Below are positions 11,893 through 24,309 of a DNA stretch of 64,000 bases, one piece after another. The stretch comes from Rhexocercosporidium sp. MPI-PUGE-AT-0058 (taxonomy: Eukaryota; Ascomycota; Leotiomycetes; Helotiales): the NCBI GenBank assembly GCA_020746875.1, contig JAGTJL010000023.1:804577-868576 (forward strand). Reading direction: 5' to 3'. The notes beneath the pieces were generated by a model, which was given only the letters and a program-made list of their open reading frames with translations, was not told the DNA's origin and did not search any database. Position numbers and translations under genes: made by a program. Numbering within the stretch: the first letter of the stretch is position 1; every line of letters starts with the position of its first letter.

Positions 11893-14400
11893 TTAACGGA
11901 AGGTAAAAAGAAAGGGCAACCTATCCTTGCCTTTTATTAGGATATTATTAAGGAAGAGGCTTTTAACGTATTAAAAGATATATTTACGTTAACCCCTTTT
12001 CTTATGTATTTTAACCTTAATAAGCTAAAAAGGCTAAAGACTAATGCGTCTGGATTCGCAATTGTAAGAATCCTTTTTTAACTTAGTAAATAGCCGGTAA
12101 GAGATAAGGAAAAGGCCGTATAGCACTTTATTATATTTTTTAATAAGATAAATGCTATTAAGCTAAATTATAAAATATATAATTAAAAACTCCTTACGAT
12201 TATTAAATGCTTCGTATATTAAAGGCATTATTTAAAAGGTAGTCTAGCCTTTATTAAAGTGTTAATAAACTATAATAACCTCTGTCATTTTATAATAACA
12301 ATAGTATTAAGCCGACAATAAGCTAAATAAGCTTTAAAGCTATTTAAATATGACTTTATAATAGTTTATAAAAAAGGAAAGAATAATCCCGCAAATAGAC
12401 CCTCGCGTAGGCCTGACTATAAGCTAGCGAAGGATGAGGAGAATATTATACTCTTTATTTTATAAAATAAATTGCGAAGCACATTTTAAAATAGGTTAAT
12501 TCGCGTGCTTAGTATAATTAGTTATACGACAGAGAGTATTCGACGAGAAGACGATAATATATTATATCGACTAACTCATATTCCTTAACTTACCGGTAAT
12601 AATATTATAATAAGTACGTCGACCGAGGCTATAAAAGTAACTTTTACGCTTAATTAATAATATATTCTTATATAACTTAATAGTTTTTAAAACTTATTTA
12701 AAGGCATAAATAATCTTTTACGTAAAGCTAACAAAAGGCAGAACGTTAGCTAATATAATTATAAATATATTATATTACGGTTTTTTATAGCAAAAGTTAT
12801 AAAAGCCGAAACAATAAACTTTAAATCGAACTCACTTCTTTTGCTATTCTTAGAGTTATAAAAAAAGGACGCCTTAGCTATTAAAAAGCGAGCTAAATTA
12901 TAAAATGCCGGGGGTTTAAATTAAAGTGTCGATAGCGATAGTTTATTAAGATATTAGCGAATAGCTTACGTCTTTTAAGACAGTACCGTTTGTAATAAAA
13001 TTATAAAGATATGTTATAATAATTTAATTATAAGCTATTTTAATTATAAAAAGATATTAAAGCTTATTTAGCGAAAGTATTTCTGGCCGAAAATATTAAT
13101 AAACGTTAAAGAATACGTTAAGACTTATAATATTTACTAAAAAATAAAAGTAAAACGTAGGAAAGTAATTGGCGAAATGCAAGCGCTGAGCTAGCTTAAT
13201 AAACTATTTAAATTAATTATAATAGACTTTATTATAGATTTAACACCTTATAAAAGTAATACTATAGGTAAAGTCTTTAATAGTTTATTAGTAATTGTCG
13301 ACAAATTTATTAAAAATATTAAATACATTTTATGTTTAAAAACTATTAATGTATCGCTTTTAATACGCTTATTTATTAATTATTAATTTAAGGATTACGA
13401 GCTGCTTATAACGATTATTATAAATAAAGGCTTTATATTTACTTTAAAATTCTAAATAAAACTTTACTTTTATTTGTAAATAACGAGAGGCCTTTCGACG
13501 GCGTTTCACTTATAAATAAACGGATAAATAAAGCGATAAAATTAAGCCCTAAAAGCGTAGCTAAAGTGTTTTATTTATTATTTATAAAATAATTAAGTAA
13601 ATCTCTTGCCTTTAGCGAAGTTCGCGTATATAAATATTTATTATGAGTTTATTAAAATGACTCCGAATAAAGCTAAGTACAGTATGTCGCTGGATTCTCG
13701 TTAGGGAATCGAGGACAATCTTATAAAAAAGGAGATACCGATTATTAAAGAATAAATAAAAAAGGTTATTAAGAAACGCTAAGAGCTAGAAACTAATTAA
13801 CGAAGAACTAAAGAAAACTAAGGGAAATAATATAATAAGAACTATTATCTTATAAAATTTAAAGTTAAATAATAAGTCTTACTTTTATTAAAGAATATTA
13901 AGATAGTCCGTTTAAATAAGAAGTTAAATCATTAATTCTTAAGGCCTTTTAAGATTATTAAAAGAATTAAAAAACAAGCGTATAAGCTAAAATTACCTCT
14001 TAAATATAATCGTTTATATAACGTCTTTTATATATTATTACTAAAGCCGTACTAATAAAGGCCCGGTAAATCGTCGGAAGTCGTTTAACTTAACCTCGTT
14101 AATAAAGAAGAGTAATAGGCTATTAAGACTCTCTTGGATCGACGAGTAATTAAAGGCAAAGAATAATACTTTATTAAATAAAAAGGATTTAATTTAGCGC
14201 ATAATTCTTAAAAATTAATAAAGAACCTTATTAATTTCTAAGAGTTAATTAAGTTATTAAAAAGTCGAAACGCCACGGAAAAGAAGGCGAAGCGCCGGAG
14301 AAGATAAGCTTATAATTTCTTACTTTTTAAAAAGGTTCGAGGGAAAGTCGCTAGGGCCACGCCGACGACTAATTAAAGATATATTATAATATTATATACT
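11893..14400 (+). pseudogene. Gypsy-1 pol, RNase H, integrase and chromodomain part
   Basis: Picks up where 3900 was interrupted. RNase H starts with EEAFNVLKDIF and KRLKTNASGFAI (about 11955-12070). Integrase follows from about 12900 (FSGRKY-like zinc region, then a degraded catalytic core to about 13650). At about 14110-14280 comes a chromodomain: LLDRRVIKGKE-YFIK-KGFNLAHNS, where the gaps are TAA/TAG that replaced Gln or Trp codons. A C-terminal chromodomain places the element among chromoviruses, whose chromodomain steers integration to heterochromatin. All frames are broken. Confidence 0.75.
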
Positions 14401-14579
14401 TTTCTGCTTTTACTTATAAAGTTTTATAATTTTAAGAGCATATTAAATATTATAATTTAAACGGTAATATTTAAGAAAAAAAGGAGCTTATATTATTTAT
14501 TCGCGTTATAATAAGAACGTAATACTTAAGAAAATCAGAAAATTAAAATACTTTGCCGGGCAAACGCTAGTCCCTCGTC

Positions 14580-15625
14580 GATAAATCGCTAAGTAAAAAC
14601 CTTAAATTCATCCTTAAATAATAATAATAAACTTATCTTTATTACTTAAGTTCTTAATAGCATTAATATAGCCATTATCCTTAGTAGCTCCGGCTATAAG
14701 GTCTTTAATTACATTGGCCTTAAAAGACTTAAAATAGACTTTTTAAAAGTCTTTTACTAAAGGTTAATAAGGAACTTATTGGCGAATGTTAGGTTTACTT
14801 ACTTCTCGGAGTCCGGAAATCTTAGCTATAAGCTTAGTATTACTTTCTTTTAAGTCCTCGAATTCTTAAGAGAGAATTAAGATTAGTGCGCCGCGTAGCC
14901 CGTTAATCGCCGATATAACGTTAATATAAAGCTTCTTAATTAAGGATACTATAGGCTTTTATGGAGACTTTTGAGCTTCGGCGTCAAAAACATTAATAAA
15001 ATAATTAACGCGACGCTTTTCTTAATTAAAAATAAATTAAATAATACTAAGATTGGCTTACTTAATCTTATTAAAGTTAAATTAAGAGGCAGCTTTAAGA
15101 AGATCGTCAAAAAGTGATTTTAACTTAACCGAGACCTCGCCGGTTATTAGCCTATGCCTCGCTAACGAATAGAAAAAATTTAACTTATTAATTTATATAG
15201 CTTGCCTTTTTTATAATAATTTAAATACTTTATAATAAATAAGCTAAAGTTATTAAAATATTAAAGATCGGGTAACTCTTAGACCTCGCCGGCGTAACGC
15301 AGGCATAGCTTTTAATAAACGTTACTTTTATTTATAATAGCTTTATTTAAAGATTAAATACGCGTATCCTTTTTTGCTTCGAATAGAGTTCGTTGAAAAG
15401 ATCGGACGTTATCCTTAAAATCCTTATTATTATTATTTTAATCGCTAGTATTAGTCATTTTTGAGGAGATTGCTAAGGTTTACTAGCGTTTAGTCGGGGT
15501 ATCGCTGGCGTTAATCGCGGTAAAGCCAAATGTCTTACTTTTGCGCTTACGGCTAGAGGAACCGCCGGCTAAGTACTTATTAAAAGACGATATTATTAAG
15601 ATCGAGGGGTAGTTATAACTTATAG
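14580..15625 (-). pseudogene. Antisense accessory ORF of Gypsy-1, RIP-mutated
   Basis: Minus-strand coding signal between the chromodomain and the 3' LTR. Recognisable pieces are a basic start (GGSSSRKRKSKTFGF), VRSFQRTLFEAKKDTRI, then KLCLRYAGEV at about 15276-15311; CLRY is likely an original CLRC. A helical tail follows (EFEDLKESNTKLIAKISGL, then NAIKNLSNKDK). It is the fourth retroelement here with an ORF in this position and orientation. No family recognised. Confidence 0.45.
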
Positions 15626-15863
15626 TCTACTATAATTGTTATTATTAATTGAAAAAGGTTATAAGAAGGGAGAAGTATTATATACTTAGTGGGCGCTAGG
15701 CCCCTCTTATTAATGGCTTTTACCTTATTTTATTTTTTTTAAAATTTACTTTTAAAATGAATAGTAAAAATTTTAGTTCGTTAGCGAATCGTTAGTGTAG
15801 CGCTGGCTAAAGGCTATAATATATCTTTACTTTTGGAATAAAAGTAAATAAAAAGGGAGATAT

Positions 15864-15943
15864 TATAATAGTTTGTGTTTTTAACGTTAATTGCGTAATC
15901 ACTGCCCTTATAAAGACAGTGAAGAAGAAGAGGTAATCTTCTC
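15864..15943 (+). repeat. Gypsy-1 3' LTR, first part
   Basis: Follows a purine tract (AAAAAGGGAGA) and matches 1112-1190. It is cut at 15943 by Copia-2; the remainder is 23387-23496. Confidence 0.75.
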
Positions 15944-16139
15944 TATCGTGTAACATACCTTGAGGCTCCACAGAGGCGAATATTAATTTAATTAAAGGCT
16001 GCGCAGTTACGTATATATTTGTTATTATATTATTTTATATAGCGCATTTAAACTCCTTAAATAAGGGAGCTTACTAGCGCCATAGTTTTGGTAGTCTTAA
16101 TTAGGCTCGCTTAGCCAATTAATTATAACCTATACGACA
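15944..16139 (-). repeat. Copia-2 3' LTR (196 bp)
   Basis: Left LTR of a minus-strand element; aligns without gaps to 23186-23381. Confidence 0.8.
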
Positions 16140-16539
16140 CACCCCCTCGCTAAAGACAATATGTAGCTTTAGCGAAGTAAATAAGTGCATAATAAATATA
16201 ATAAATAATAATAAAACGACAAATAATAAAGAAAAGTAATAATTAATAATTAAAGTAAACATATTTAACGTATAAATAAGAGTATATAAATAACTCCCCC
16301 TCCTTATAACTTCCTTTTATAAGTATATTAAATTTAAAATAAGTCGTGTCTTTACCGCTAAATTGGCCGCTTATGCCTCCCGCCTTTTTAATTTTATTAT
16401 TACTTATATAATTAAAAAGGTATATTTCCTTTTATTTTTTATATTTTTAAGTTTAGTTTTCGACGTTATTTAAGTTAAAAAATTAAGAGATTAAGTAAGT
16501 TAAAACATATTAATTAATTATAATAGCCTACCGCCGCCC

Positions 16540-17330
16540 CTCGCCCTCCCCCTTGCCGTCGCCCTCGCACTCCTTCTCTTACGCCCCTTCCTGCCGCCCT
16601 TACCGCCCTTACTACTCCCGCCCGCCGGCGTGCTGAGGTAGGTATTAATAAGGAAGTCCCTTACTTAGCATACGTTAAAGCTGCCTTAAAAGGTGACCTT
16701 TTTATTAATATTTATTAAAATATTATTAATTCGGCTCGGTGCCTTCGGTGCTATAATTAAAATTATGATTATATTAATCCTATTAGGCTTACTATTGCAG
16801 TAGCTTTTGCCGTCTTTATAAAGAAAAAGCGTAATACTTTTCATACTCGCGTAAGTTTGGCTTTAATTTTTATATTTTAAAGTTAATTAACTTTAAGTAA
16901 TAATTAAGAAAACTCCGGGCTTTAGTCCGTAATACTCTTATTATATTTAATATATTTATCTTGTTTTTATAAATAACTTTAAAGAATCTGACTTTAGTTA
17001 TTTAGCTATTGCTGCCGCCTTTGCCCCGGCCCCCGCCCCCGTCGTTCCTGCCTCCGCCCCCCGCCTAATCCTCTTACCTGCTCGGGTTAGTGCTAGTGCT
17101 AGTGCTGTTAATATTAGTAATATGGCCGCCCGCCGCCGTCGCATTAAGGAGTTGCTAGTGGAGTTAGTAGATTTATTAATAGTTTAATTTACGACTTAAT
17201 AACGGTTTAAGAACGTGCCTTTTTAAAGTTATAATTTATTATTTTATAAGCAGCTTAAGAACGGGCCTTTTTGTATTTATTTACGTTAATTTAATTATAG
17301 CTTCGGCCGGAATAGAATTTTTGCTTTTTA
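16540..17330 (+). pseudogene. Antisense accessory ORF of Copia-2 with CLRC motif and RIP-resistant GC blocks
   Basis: This lies on the strand opposite to Copia-2 pol, between pol and the 3' LTR. It reads SARCLRCYN at 16731-16757, then NYDYINPIRLTIAVAF after one TAA at a former Gln codon. Further on it reads AIAAAFAPAPAPVVPASAP (about 17006-17063) and NMAARRRRIKELLVELVDLL (17119-17178). The Ala/Pro tracts at 16535-16630 and 17008-17090 are C-rich but almost free of CpA, which explains why they escaped RIP. The CxxC motif and position match the antisense ORFs of the other elements. No known family recognised. Confidence 0.5.
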
Positions 17331-17349
17331 ATAATTTAAAAAGAAATAT

Positions 17350-20300
17350 ATTTTACGTAATTATATTAACTTAAAAAGTACTTTAAAATATATAAAAAAA
17401 ATAAAAGAGTATATTTATAATAAGGTACAAGTTTTAATTAAGCTTTTTTACCGATGCTTTAGCGTCTTATAAATTAAGTAATATAATAAAAGTCCTAAAC
17501 TTTTGTCGTAAAAGGTTTTTAATAAAGCTATTAATATATATTTTACTTATTAGCAAATATATAACTTTAAAACTTCCTTTTTAATGCTCTTAGCGTAGCC
17601 ACATGTTTTAAATATTAACGTGCTTAAACTTAGTTAATATACGCTGGTTCTCTTTAACTATAAGCCTAATTATTTATTAATTATTATAAAAGATATTTTA
17701 AGAGCACCTTATATTAAGGTATATCTCCGCAAAGAGCCTTTATAATATTATAATTATTTTTATAATTCGCTTCACCTTTAAGAGCTTATCCTTAGTTATT
17801 AAGGTAGTAATTATATCTTATTTAATTACTATTCATAATATAAGACCTTTAAATAAAATAATAATAAGCTTTTATAAAAAACGCTTAGTTTTTAAATTAT
17901 TTATAAAAGAAATATTAAAGGCTATTATAAGCTACGTCTTACTCTTTTAATAATTATAAATAATACTTAAGAAGCGTGTTTTAAAGAGGTAACGTATAAT
18001 TTAATTTATAGCCTGTAAGTACTTTTAATTTAAATTCATTAAGAAATGTAATAATTATAAAACTATAAAAGCTATATTTAGTTTAAGTATAATAATTAAG
18101 TATAATACGGAACCGATTTTCTTTTAGTACTCTTTGATTTAATTTATAATTACTTTAATAATATTCTTAGTTAAGTCGTAATATAATAAAAGAGTACTCG
18201 GGTAATTATTATTTATTAAATTAAATTTTTAAGTTACTTTTTTTATATACGTATTATAAATAAACGTAATTGTTTTTATATATTTATTACGTATAATTCG
18301 CACCCCTAAGAACTATTTTATATCTTTTATTATAATGAGTTCGTAAGCGTTATTTAAGTTATTAATAATTTTAATTATTATAAGAAGGTTTAAGTTATAA
18401 TATAATATTTATATATTATTTACGTAAAAAGCCATAAATACTATTCGCTTATCGTTCGTAAAAATATAAGGCTTTTTTATAAGTAATACAAGACTAAGGC
18501 TTTTAAGTATAATTAAGAAATCGTTATACTATAAAGCTAGAGAGTCGCGGAGGCCATATAAGGCTTTATTAATCTTTATAATTATATCGGGCTATTTAAA
18601 ACCGTCAGGGAGATAATAATAAATAAATGCACTTTATTCGTCTCGTTTTATATTAATAAACGTATTTACGACGTCGTATTATTTAACTTTTAAATTAAAT
18701 TATATTATTATAACTATTATAACGCGGAAAGACTTTATTATTAACGTAAAAGTATATATAAAGAATATTATAGTATTTTCTTATAGATTACTTTTAATAA
18801 CGACTCGCGATTTAATACGCATAAACTATTTCGCTAAGTTAACTTTATAAGTAAATACCTATTTTAATAATATAAGCGTTATTTTCGTATCTGCTTTTAG
18901 TACGATATATTAATACTTCTTAGCCTAAAGATTCTTTATTTTTTTACGTATGTCTTTCTTAAAGTATTCTCCTTACGAGTGCTATTTTAAATCCTTTTAA
19001 TACTTTAATATTTATAAGAGCTTTATTTAATATAATTATATTAATTTAAAGCTTATAATTACTTATACTTTAATTAATTCGCTATTAATTATAATTATAA
19101 ATATAATATATATAATTTCGTAGTCTTTTTCATTTTCACGCGTTATTTTATTATTTTAAAATATCGTAATAAAAAATATAATATAAGTATAATTCTTATT
19201 TATTTAGTTTATAAATTCGACGTTTAAAGAGCTCTTTTATCGTAAAAAAATATATTCTCAGCCTTTTCTTAAACCGTTTATTTAATTATATTACCTCTTT
19301 TACTTAACGTCTTCGCTAAGCTCGAGTAATAAGACGCAGTTGACTTTAATTTAATACTTAAAATACTTCGTCGAGGGTCTTTTAAGTCATATTATTCTTT
19401 AAAAAATATTATAATAATATATTTTTTAAGAAGAGTTATTAATTTCTTTTAGGCTCGCCGTAATCCTCTTTTAACGAAGTGTTTTCGTGCTTTAAAGCAT
19501 TTCTTAAGCTTATATTAATTGCTTTAATTTAACGTAATAATTGACTTTAATTATTTTATAATTTATTTTAAATTATAACTTAAGATATTAAGTTATACGC
19601 ACCCTTAATTTAAAGTAATTATTTCCTATTTATAATACTCCTCTTAAGCTCGAAATGTTCGTTTCGTTGTATTTAACTTCGAGTCTGTCTTAATATACTT
19701 AGGCTTTTTAATATTATTAAAATATTTATATTATTGTTATTAAGCTTTATATCGTTTTCCAACGTATTAATTTGTAAATTTAAAAGCACTAGCTTATTTT
19801 AGTACTCTTATAAAATAAACAGTCCCGCTTCCTTTAAAATTATAAGCTTTATAATTACGTATAAAACTACTTCCTTAAAAACTTCGTCGACTTCTATCGA
19901 GTTAAATAAAAGCTCGTCTAATTTAATATTATTTTTAACTTATATATATTCGTCCTTTATATATTCGATAATTAACTCGGCGTCCTAAGCGGCTTTAGGC
20001 TCTATAAATATATTAACGACTTATTTAAGTATTAATAGTAATTAGCTAATTACTACTTACTTATTATAAAACTGTGCCTTATTAAAAATAACGTTTCGGG
20101 TACGTATTATATGCTTTAACTAAGGTATTTAAATCTTATATATATTAATTACGCAATAGCTAACTAAGTATTTAATATGCCTCTTAAAATTAATTTTAAA
20201 GCCTTTCTTATTACGGAAAGCTTATCGGTCTTTAATTATCGCGTAGGCTTTAGCGCTATACGTAAAAATATTACTTTAGTCAGACTTTAAATCGACTAAT

Positions 20301-23000
20301 AATCTCTTTACTACTTTTAAGTCATATTATCGAAAATACTATTTAAATTATATCTTTAGCACTTCGTTTAGCGATTATATAACTCTTTTAACAAGTGGCG
20401 ACATATTATAAAAATACGCAGCTATTAAAACAGCTTTTAATTATAACTTAAATAATAAGTTAATACCTATTATTATCTTTAAGGCTTTAATAATAAGCTC
20501 TCCGTTAGCTCTCTCTACACCCCCATTCGGCTTATACGTATAAACCGGAGTAGGCTTTAGCTTTATGCTATTATTTAATGCTTATTAATCGTACTTAATT
20601 TAATATCTTATATTAATTACCGACGTATTATTATTAGACCTGATTTTATATATAATAAGGCCGTATTAGCGTCTAATCTATATCTTAAACGTCTTAAATA
20701 CGCTTATAATAAAGTCTTAGGACTTATTAATAAGCGTAAATACAAAGAGCTTTCCATTATATTCGTCTTTAATTAATAATAATTAATATATCTTATTATA
20801 ACTTATAAAGTAATTAAATAAGTCTTATACGATTCTGAAGAAAGGTCTCGAGGACTTATTATTTAACTATTTACGTAATAGTTATTAACTTAAATATATT
20901 ATAATATAACTTTCGCATTTTATACACGTAATTCTATTGATTTAAATATTACGTGTATATTTTACTAAAGCTTTTAAAGCTATTTTACCGAGGTGACCGG
21001 CGCGTAAATATTATATTTATACTATATCGCTCCGAGGTCGTAGGAAACTACGTATTAATTAAAAAGTATATTTTTTAAGAAGGTGTAATCGTTTACTAAT
21101 TATTAAGTATATTATTATAATAGGAAATTTACGAGCTTTTATAAAAGCATATAGTTATAAAGAGCGCGAGCAATTATTAATAGGCTTATATTTAAATATT
21201 ATAAGGTTTTACTTACGCTATAAATTTCTTATTATATAACTATTTTTAGTATTCCCTATTTATAAAGTCGTATTAATATTATTATACTATACCCCTAACT
21301 GTATGAAAAGGCTCTTAAAAATAATATTAACGTTAAACCCTTTTACAATAGCTACGTTATTTAGTATTAAATTCCGAGTATATAATCTTTTAAGATTATA
21401 TAAAGCGTTTTCGAAGATGCGTATACTTCTATTAATAATTAATAAACTTAAAATATTAATATTAACTATATCTCCCGTAATACGTTTAAAACTGCCGGGG
21501 ACGAGTTTATTAATATTATTAATTAAATAAATAGCACCGTAATTGTTAACAAGCGTGTTATTTAATAAAAGGTGGCGTTAGAATTCTATAATAATATAAA
21601 TATTAAGATTTAAAGTACTATCGCAGAATATATCGTCAAGGAGCTTTAAGTCGATTATAATTATATTAATATTTAAACTATCCTATAAAGCTTTGCCTTT
21701 GCCTTTATTACTTATAAGTACAGCGGCATCGATTAATTTAGTATTTATAATAAATTTAAAGTTATTATTATAATTAACTTTAGTGATTTTAACGATTACT
21801 ACATACTTTTATTCTTCTTTAATTATAATTATCTTAAGCTTTTTAAAGTCTACAGTTTTTAACTTCTTACGAATTATTAATACTTTATTAACATTTAATA
21901 TATACTTTATACTTTTAAAAGTCGTTCCGTTAATTATATAACGTAGTCTTTAATACTTAAACGGCTTAAAGAAATGCTTATTATTTATATTATATAAATA
22001 TAAACTACCTTAGCCTCGAGAGCGAGATTTATTAAAGCTTATATTTAACGCATTAATATTAATTCTTTTAAAAATTAAATATTGACCGCCTCCTCCTCTT
22101 TGACGCTTAAGCTTCCTAAACATAGTATACTCTTAATTTATATCGGGGAACACTTATATATAATTATTAAGGGTAAACTTATACTTTTTTCTAAATTAGT
22201 CGTCGTGTATAATCGTATTAAGAATAGGATTTGCCTAATTTTAAGTATATATAAGCTCTTATCGCACGTAGTTACTTCTTTAAAGCCACAATGCCTTTGA
22301 CGTTAGGTATATCGTACGCCTTAGCATTTTTATAAGCTTTTAAGAAGTCTTTTATTTATTAATTAACGTTGACTTTTCCTTTATATACCTCCTTTAAAAT
22401 CTTCTCGTATTCCGTAACTATAGTAATAAGAACCGACGATTTTAACAGTATTATATCGCGCTAAAGTATGCTAATTAACGATTATATACTTAATTCGCTT
22501 TTGCCGACTAGTTCCCTAGTCGCAAAGTCTAAGAGCGAATCATCTACCGTTTCGGAGAGCCAGTTATATAAAGTCATATACTTATTATTTTAACTCGTCT
22601 ATTTAGTTAACGTATATTAATACTCTTTAACTTATATTATATAAATTTATTATATTTTTACAATTATTAAGTAAAGAAGTAAACTAGCTTCTTTTAGACT
22701 TATTCCTTTTATTAAAGCATCTTTATTAGACGACTTAAGCGTTAAAGACGGCTATAGGTTTACTGCTTTTTAAATTATAACATTAACGTAATACTAGTTT
22801 AACTATATCTTTGCCACTTATTAAGCGGTGCTCTCAAGCGTTAGAGCCTTTAGTCGGAGTTCTAGAATATAGCTTGTTATAAGAACTATAAGGTTTATTA
22901 TATCTAATATACTTATAAATATAATATAAAAATTCAATCGCAAGTATTATATTGCCTAATCCTTCCGTGCCTTTAAGGTATAATCCGCAGGTAGTTTTAG
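17350..23000 (-). pseudogene. Copia-2 gag-pol polyprotein, RIP-mutated
   Basis: Minus-strand reading. Gag is seen at about 22600-22250 (LYNWLSETVDDSLLDFATREL). A pre-integrase zinc region lies near 20900-21000 (RAGHLGKIALKAL, then C-x2-C). Reverse transcriptase is at 18600-18330 with ALYFYERR-type spacing and the box YVNNI near 18410-18425; the catalytic YVDD aspartates are now asparagines. RNase H follows down to about 17450. The layout and lengths are normal for a fungal Copia polyprotein, but stops at former Gln codons occur throughout. Confidence 0.7.
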
Positions 23001-23185
23001 AAGTGATATTATTTATTTAAAGTATACTAATAATATAACGTTAAGAATATTTAATAGTTTAAGAGTTATCGACGAGTTTAAAGAGTTACGATAACTTTTA
23101 AATAACGGTATAAAATACCTTTATAGAATCACGTCGGCGTATGCATACGACTGGGAAGCTTTTTACAGCTCACGGGGCTCATAAC

Positions 23186-23381
23186 TATCGTGTAATATAC
23201 CTTAAGGCTCAATAGAAGCGAATATTAATTTAATTAAAGGCTGCGCAGTTACGTATATATTTGTTATTATATTATTTCATATAGCGTATTCAAGCTCCCT
23301 AAATAAGGGAGCTTACTGGCGCCATAGTTTTAATAGTCTTAATTAGGCTCGCTTAGCCAACCAACCATAACCTGCACGACA
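23186..23381 (-). repeat. Copia-2 5' LTR (196 bp)
   Basis: Right LTR of the minus-strand element; reads TGTCGTGCAGGTTATGG from 23381 leftward. It is less RIP-altered than the 3' LTR over its outer end. Confidence 0.8.
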
Positions 23382-23386
23382 TTATC

Positions 23387-23496
23387 TCCTTATCAATTAG
23401 CTTTTATATAAATTCAAATATTACTAGCGAGTCTACAGCGCTTCTCTAGTTATTTTATTATACTATAGTCACCTCAGCGTGCCAGTGATCATTATA
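23387..23496 (+). repeat. Gypsy-1 3' LTR, second part
   Basis: Matches 1193-1301 (TTCAAATATTACTAGCGAG against TTTAAATATTATTAGCGAG). It ends CATTATA before TSD ATGTA. Confidence 0.75.
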
Positions 23497-23501
23497 ATGT
23501 A

Positions 23502-23514
23502 GCAGTTTAAGCGA
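23502..23514. mobile_element. MITE, right terminal inverted repeat
   Basis: GCAGTTTAAGCGA, the inverted partner of 957-969, followed by TA (23515-23516). See the left part at 957-1111. Confidence 0.7.
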
Positions 23515-23516
23515 TA

Positions 23517-23780
23517 ATAAATTCGTAAGCTTTATTAAAGCCATCGATGATTTTAATTATTATAGGAAAGTTTAAGTCGTAATATAATACTTATATATCG
23601 TCTATGTAAAAGCTACAAACACCGTACACCTATCGTTTATAAAAATATAAAGCTCTTCTATAAGTAGTGCGAGATTAAAGCTTTTAAATATAATTAAGAA
23701 GTCGCTGTACTATAAAACTAAAGAGTTGCGGACACCGCATAATACTTTATCGATCTCTATAATTATACCTATAAAATTAT
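23517..23780 (-). mobile_element. Copia-C relic, second part
   Basis: Aligns with 18345-18590 of Copia-2 (reverse transcriptase around the YVDD box, minus strand). It is the continuation of 1-956 on the other side of the nested insertions. Homology fades at about 23770, so the rest of the element is missing. Confidence 0.65.
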
Positions 23781-23832
23781 ACTAAAGCTTTCCACGTATA
23801 CTCGGCAGCCCGCAAAAGACTATTCTAAAGCT

Positions 23833-23990
23833 AAATATCTCGCAAGAAATTATTTTAGGCTTAAACAAAGATAAACTTAATAGCTCGCAAGAGACTAATT
23901 ATTGTTTAATATAAACTTACATAGCTTGCAAGTGATTAACTATTGTTTAATATAAACCTAATAGCTCGCAAGAGCTTGTTTTAGGCTTTT
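23833..23990. repeat. Short tandem repeat, about 41-bp unit, three to four degenerate copies
   Basis: Units start TAGCTCGCAAGAG at 23881, 23922 and 23962, with a weaker copy (ATCTCGCAAGAAAT) at 23837. The shared body is ATTGTTTAATATAAAC. It lies at the border between the transposon nest and the GC-balanced island. The stretch 23991-24310 after it is plain AT-rich sequence with nothing I can identify. Confidence 0.6.
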
Positions 23991-24309
23991 CGCAAATAAC
24001 TGCTTAATCAAGCTACTTAAGCGAATATATACGTGATTGCTAGAAGTAGTTATATAGACTCAGTTTCCCCCGAAGTAATAAAACTATTATTTATAATAAA
24101 TCTCTTCTTTTTAATTTTGAGTTTTGTAAAATTATATTAATTAGTAAGAAAGTTATTAATAAGTGAACTTTAGTGTTTTTTATATATAAAAACTTAAATC
24201 TAATATTACGTAATAATATATAATTAAAATTATATTTGCTTCCATAAAGTCAGTTAAAAAGAGCTAATAAGCACGAATATAAAAATAATTAATCAGTTAT
24301 AAAGATATT

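Larger units (their letters stand above)
15944..23381 (-). mobile_element. Copia-2 retrotransposon on the minus strand, RIP-mutated, complete ends
   Basis: 7,438 bp with two 196-bp LTRs (15944-16139 and 23186-23381). On the minus strand each begins TGTCGT and ends ACGATA, an RIP form of ACGACA. A purine tract (GCGAGGGGGTG, minus strand) abuts the 3' LTR at 16140-16150. The flanks are TTCTC and TTATC, a 5-bp duplication with one change; joining them restores the Gypsy-1 LTR without gap against 1112-1301. Minus-strand gag and Copia-order pol occupy 17350-23000. An ORF on the opposite strand lies in 16540-17330. Confidence 0.85.
1112..23496 (+). mobile_element. Gypsy-1, chromodomain Gypsy retrotransposon, RIP-mutated, with two Copia insertions
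   Basis: The 5' LTR is 1112-1301 and the 3' LTR is split into 15864-15943 and 23387-23496. The 5-bp duplication ATGTA (1107-1111, 23497-23501) proves a single insertion event into the MITE. Internal order on the plus strand is gag with a zinc knuckle, protease, reverse transcriptase, RNase H, integrase and chromodomain, the normal Gypsy (Metaviridae, chromovirus) order. A minus-strand ORF lies between chromodomain and 3' LTR. Copia-1 sits inside the reverse transcriptase/RNase H region and Copia-2 inside the 3' LTR. Removing both leaves about 6.9 kb, a usual chromovirus length. Every reading frame is broken by TAA/TAG, so the element is dead. Confidence 0.85.

Noticed and set aside
11698..16144. 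Apparent 17-bp inverted repeat GGGGTGTGTCGTATAGG at both ends of a 4.4-kb block, suggesting a DNA transposon
   Set aside because: The two ends are the 3' LTR start of plus-strand Copia-1 and of minus-strand Copia-2, related families in opposite orientation.
21303..22300. Two plus-strand ORFs of 72-75 codons
   Set aside because: They lie antisense to Copia-2 pol, are made of AT-rich codons and have no motif.
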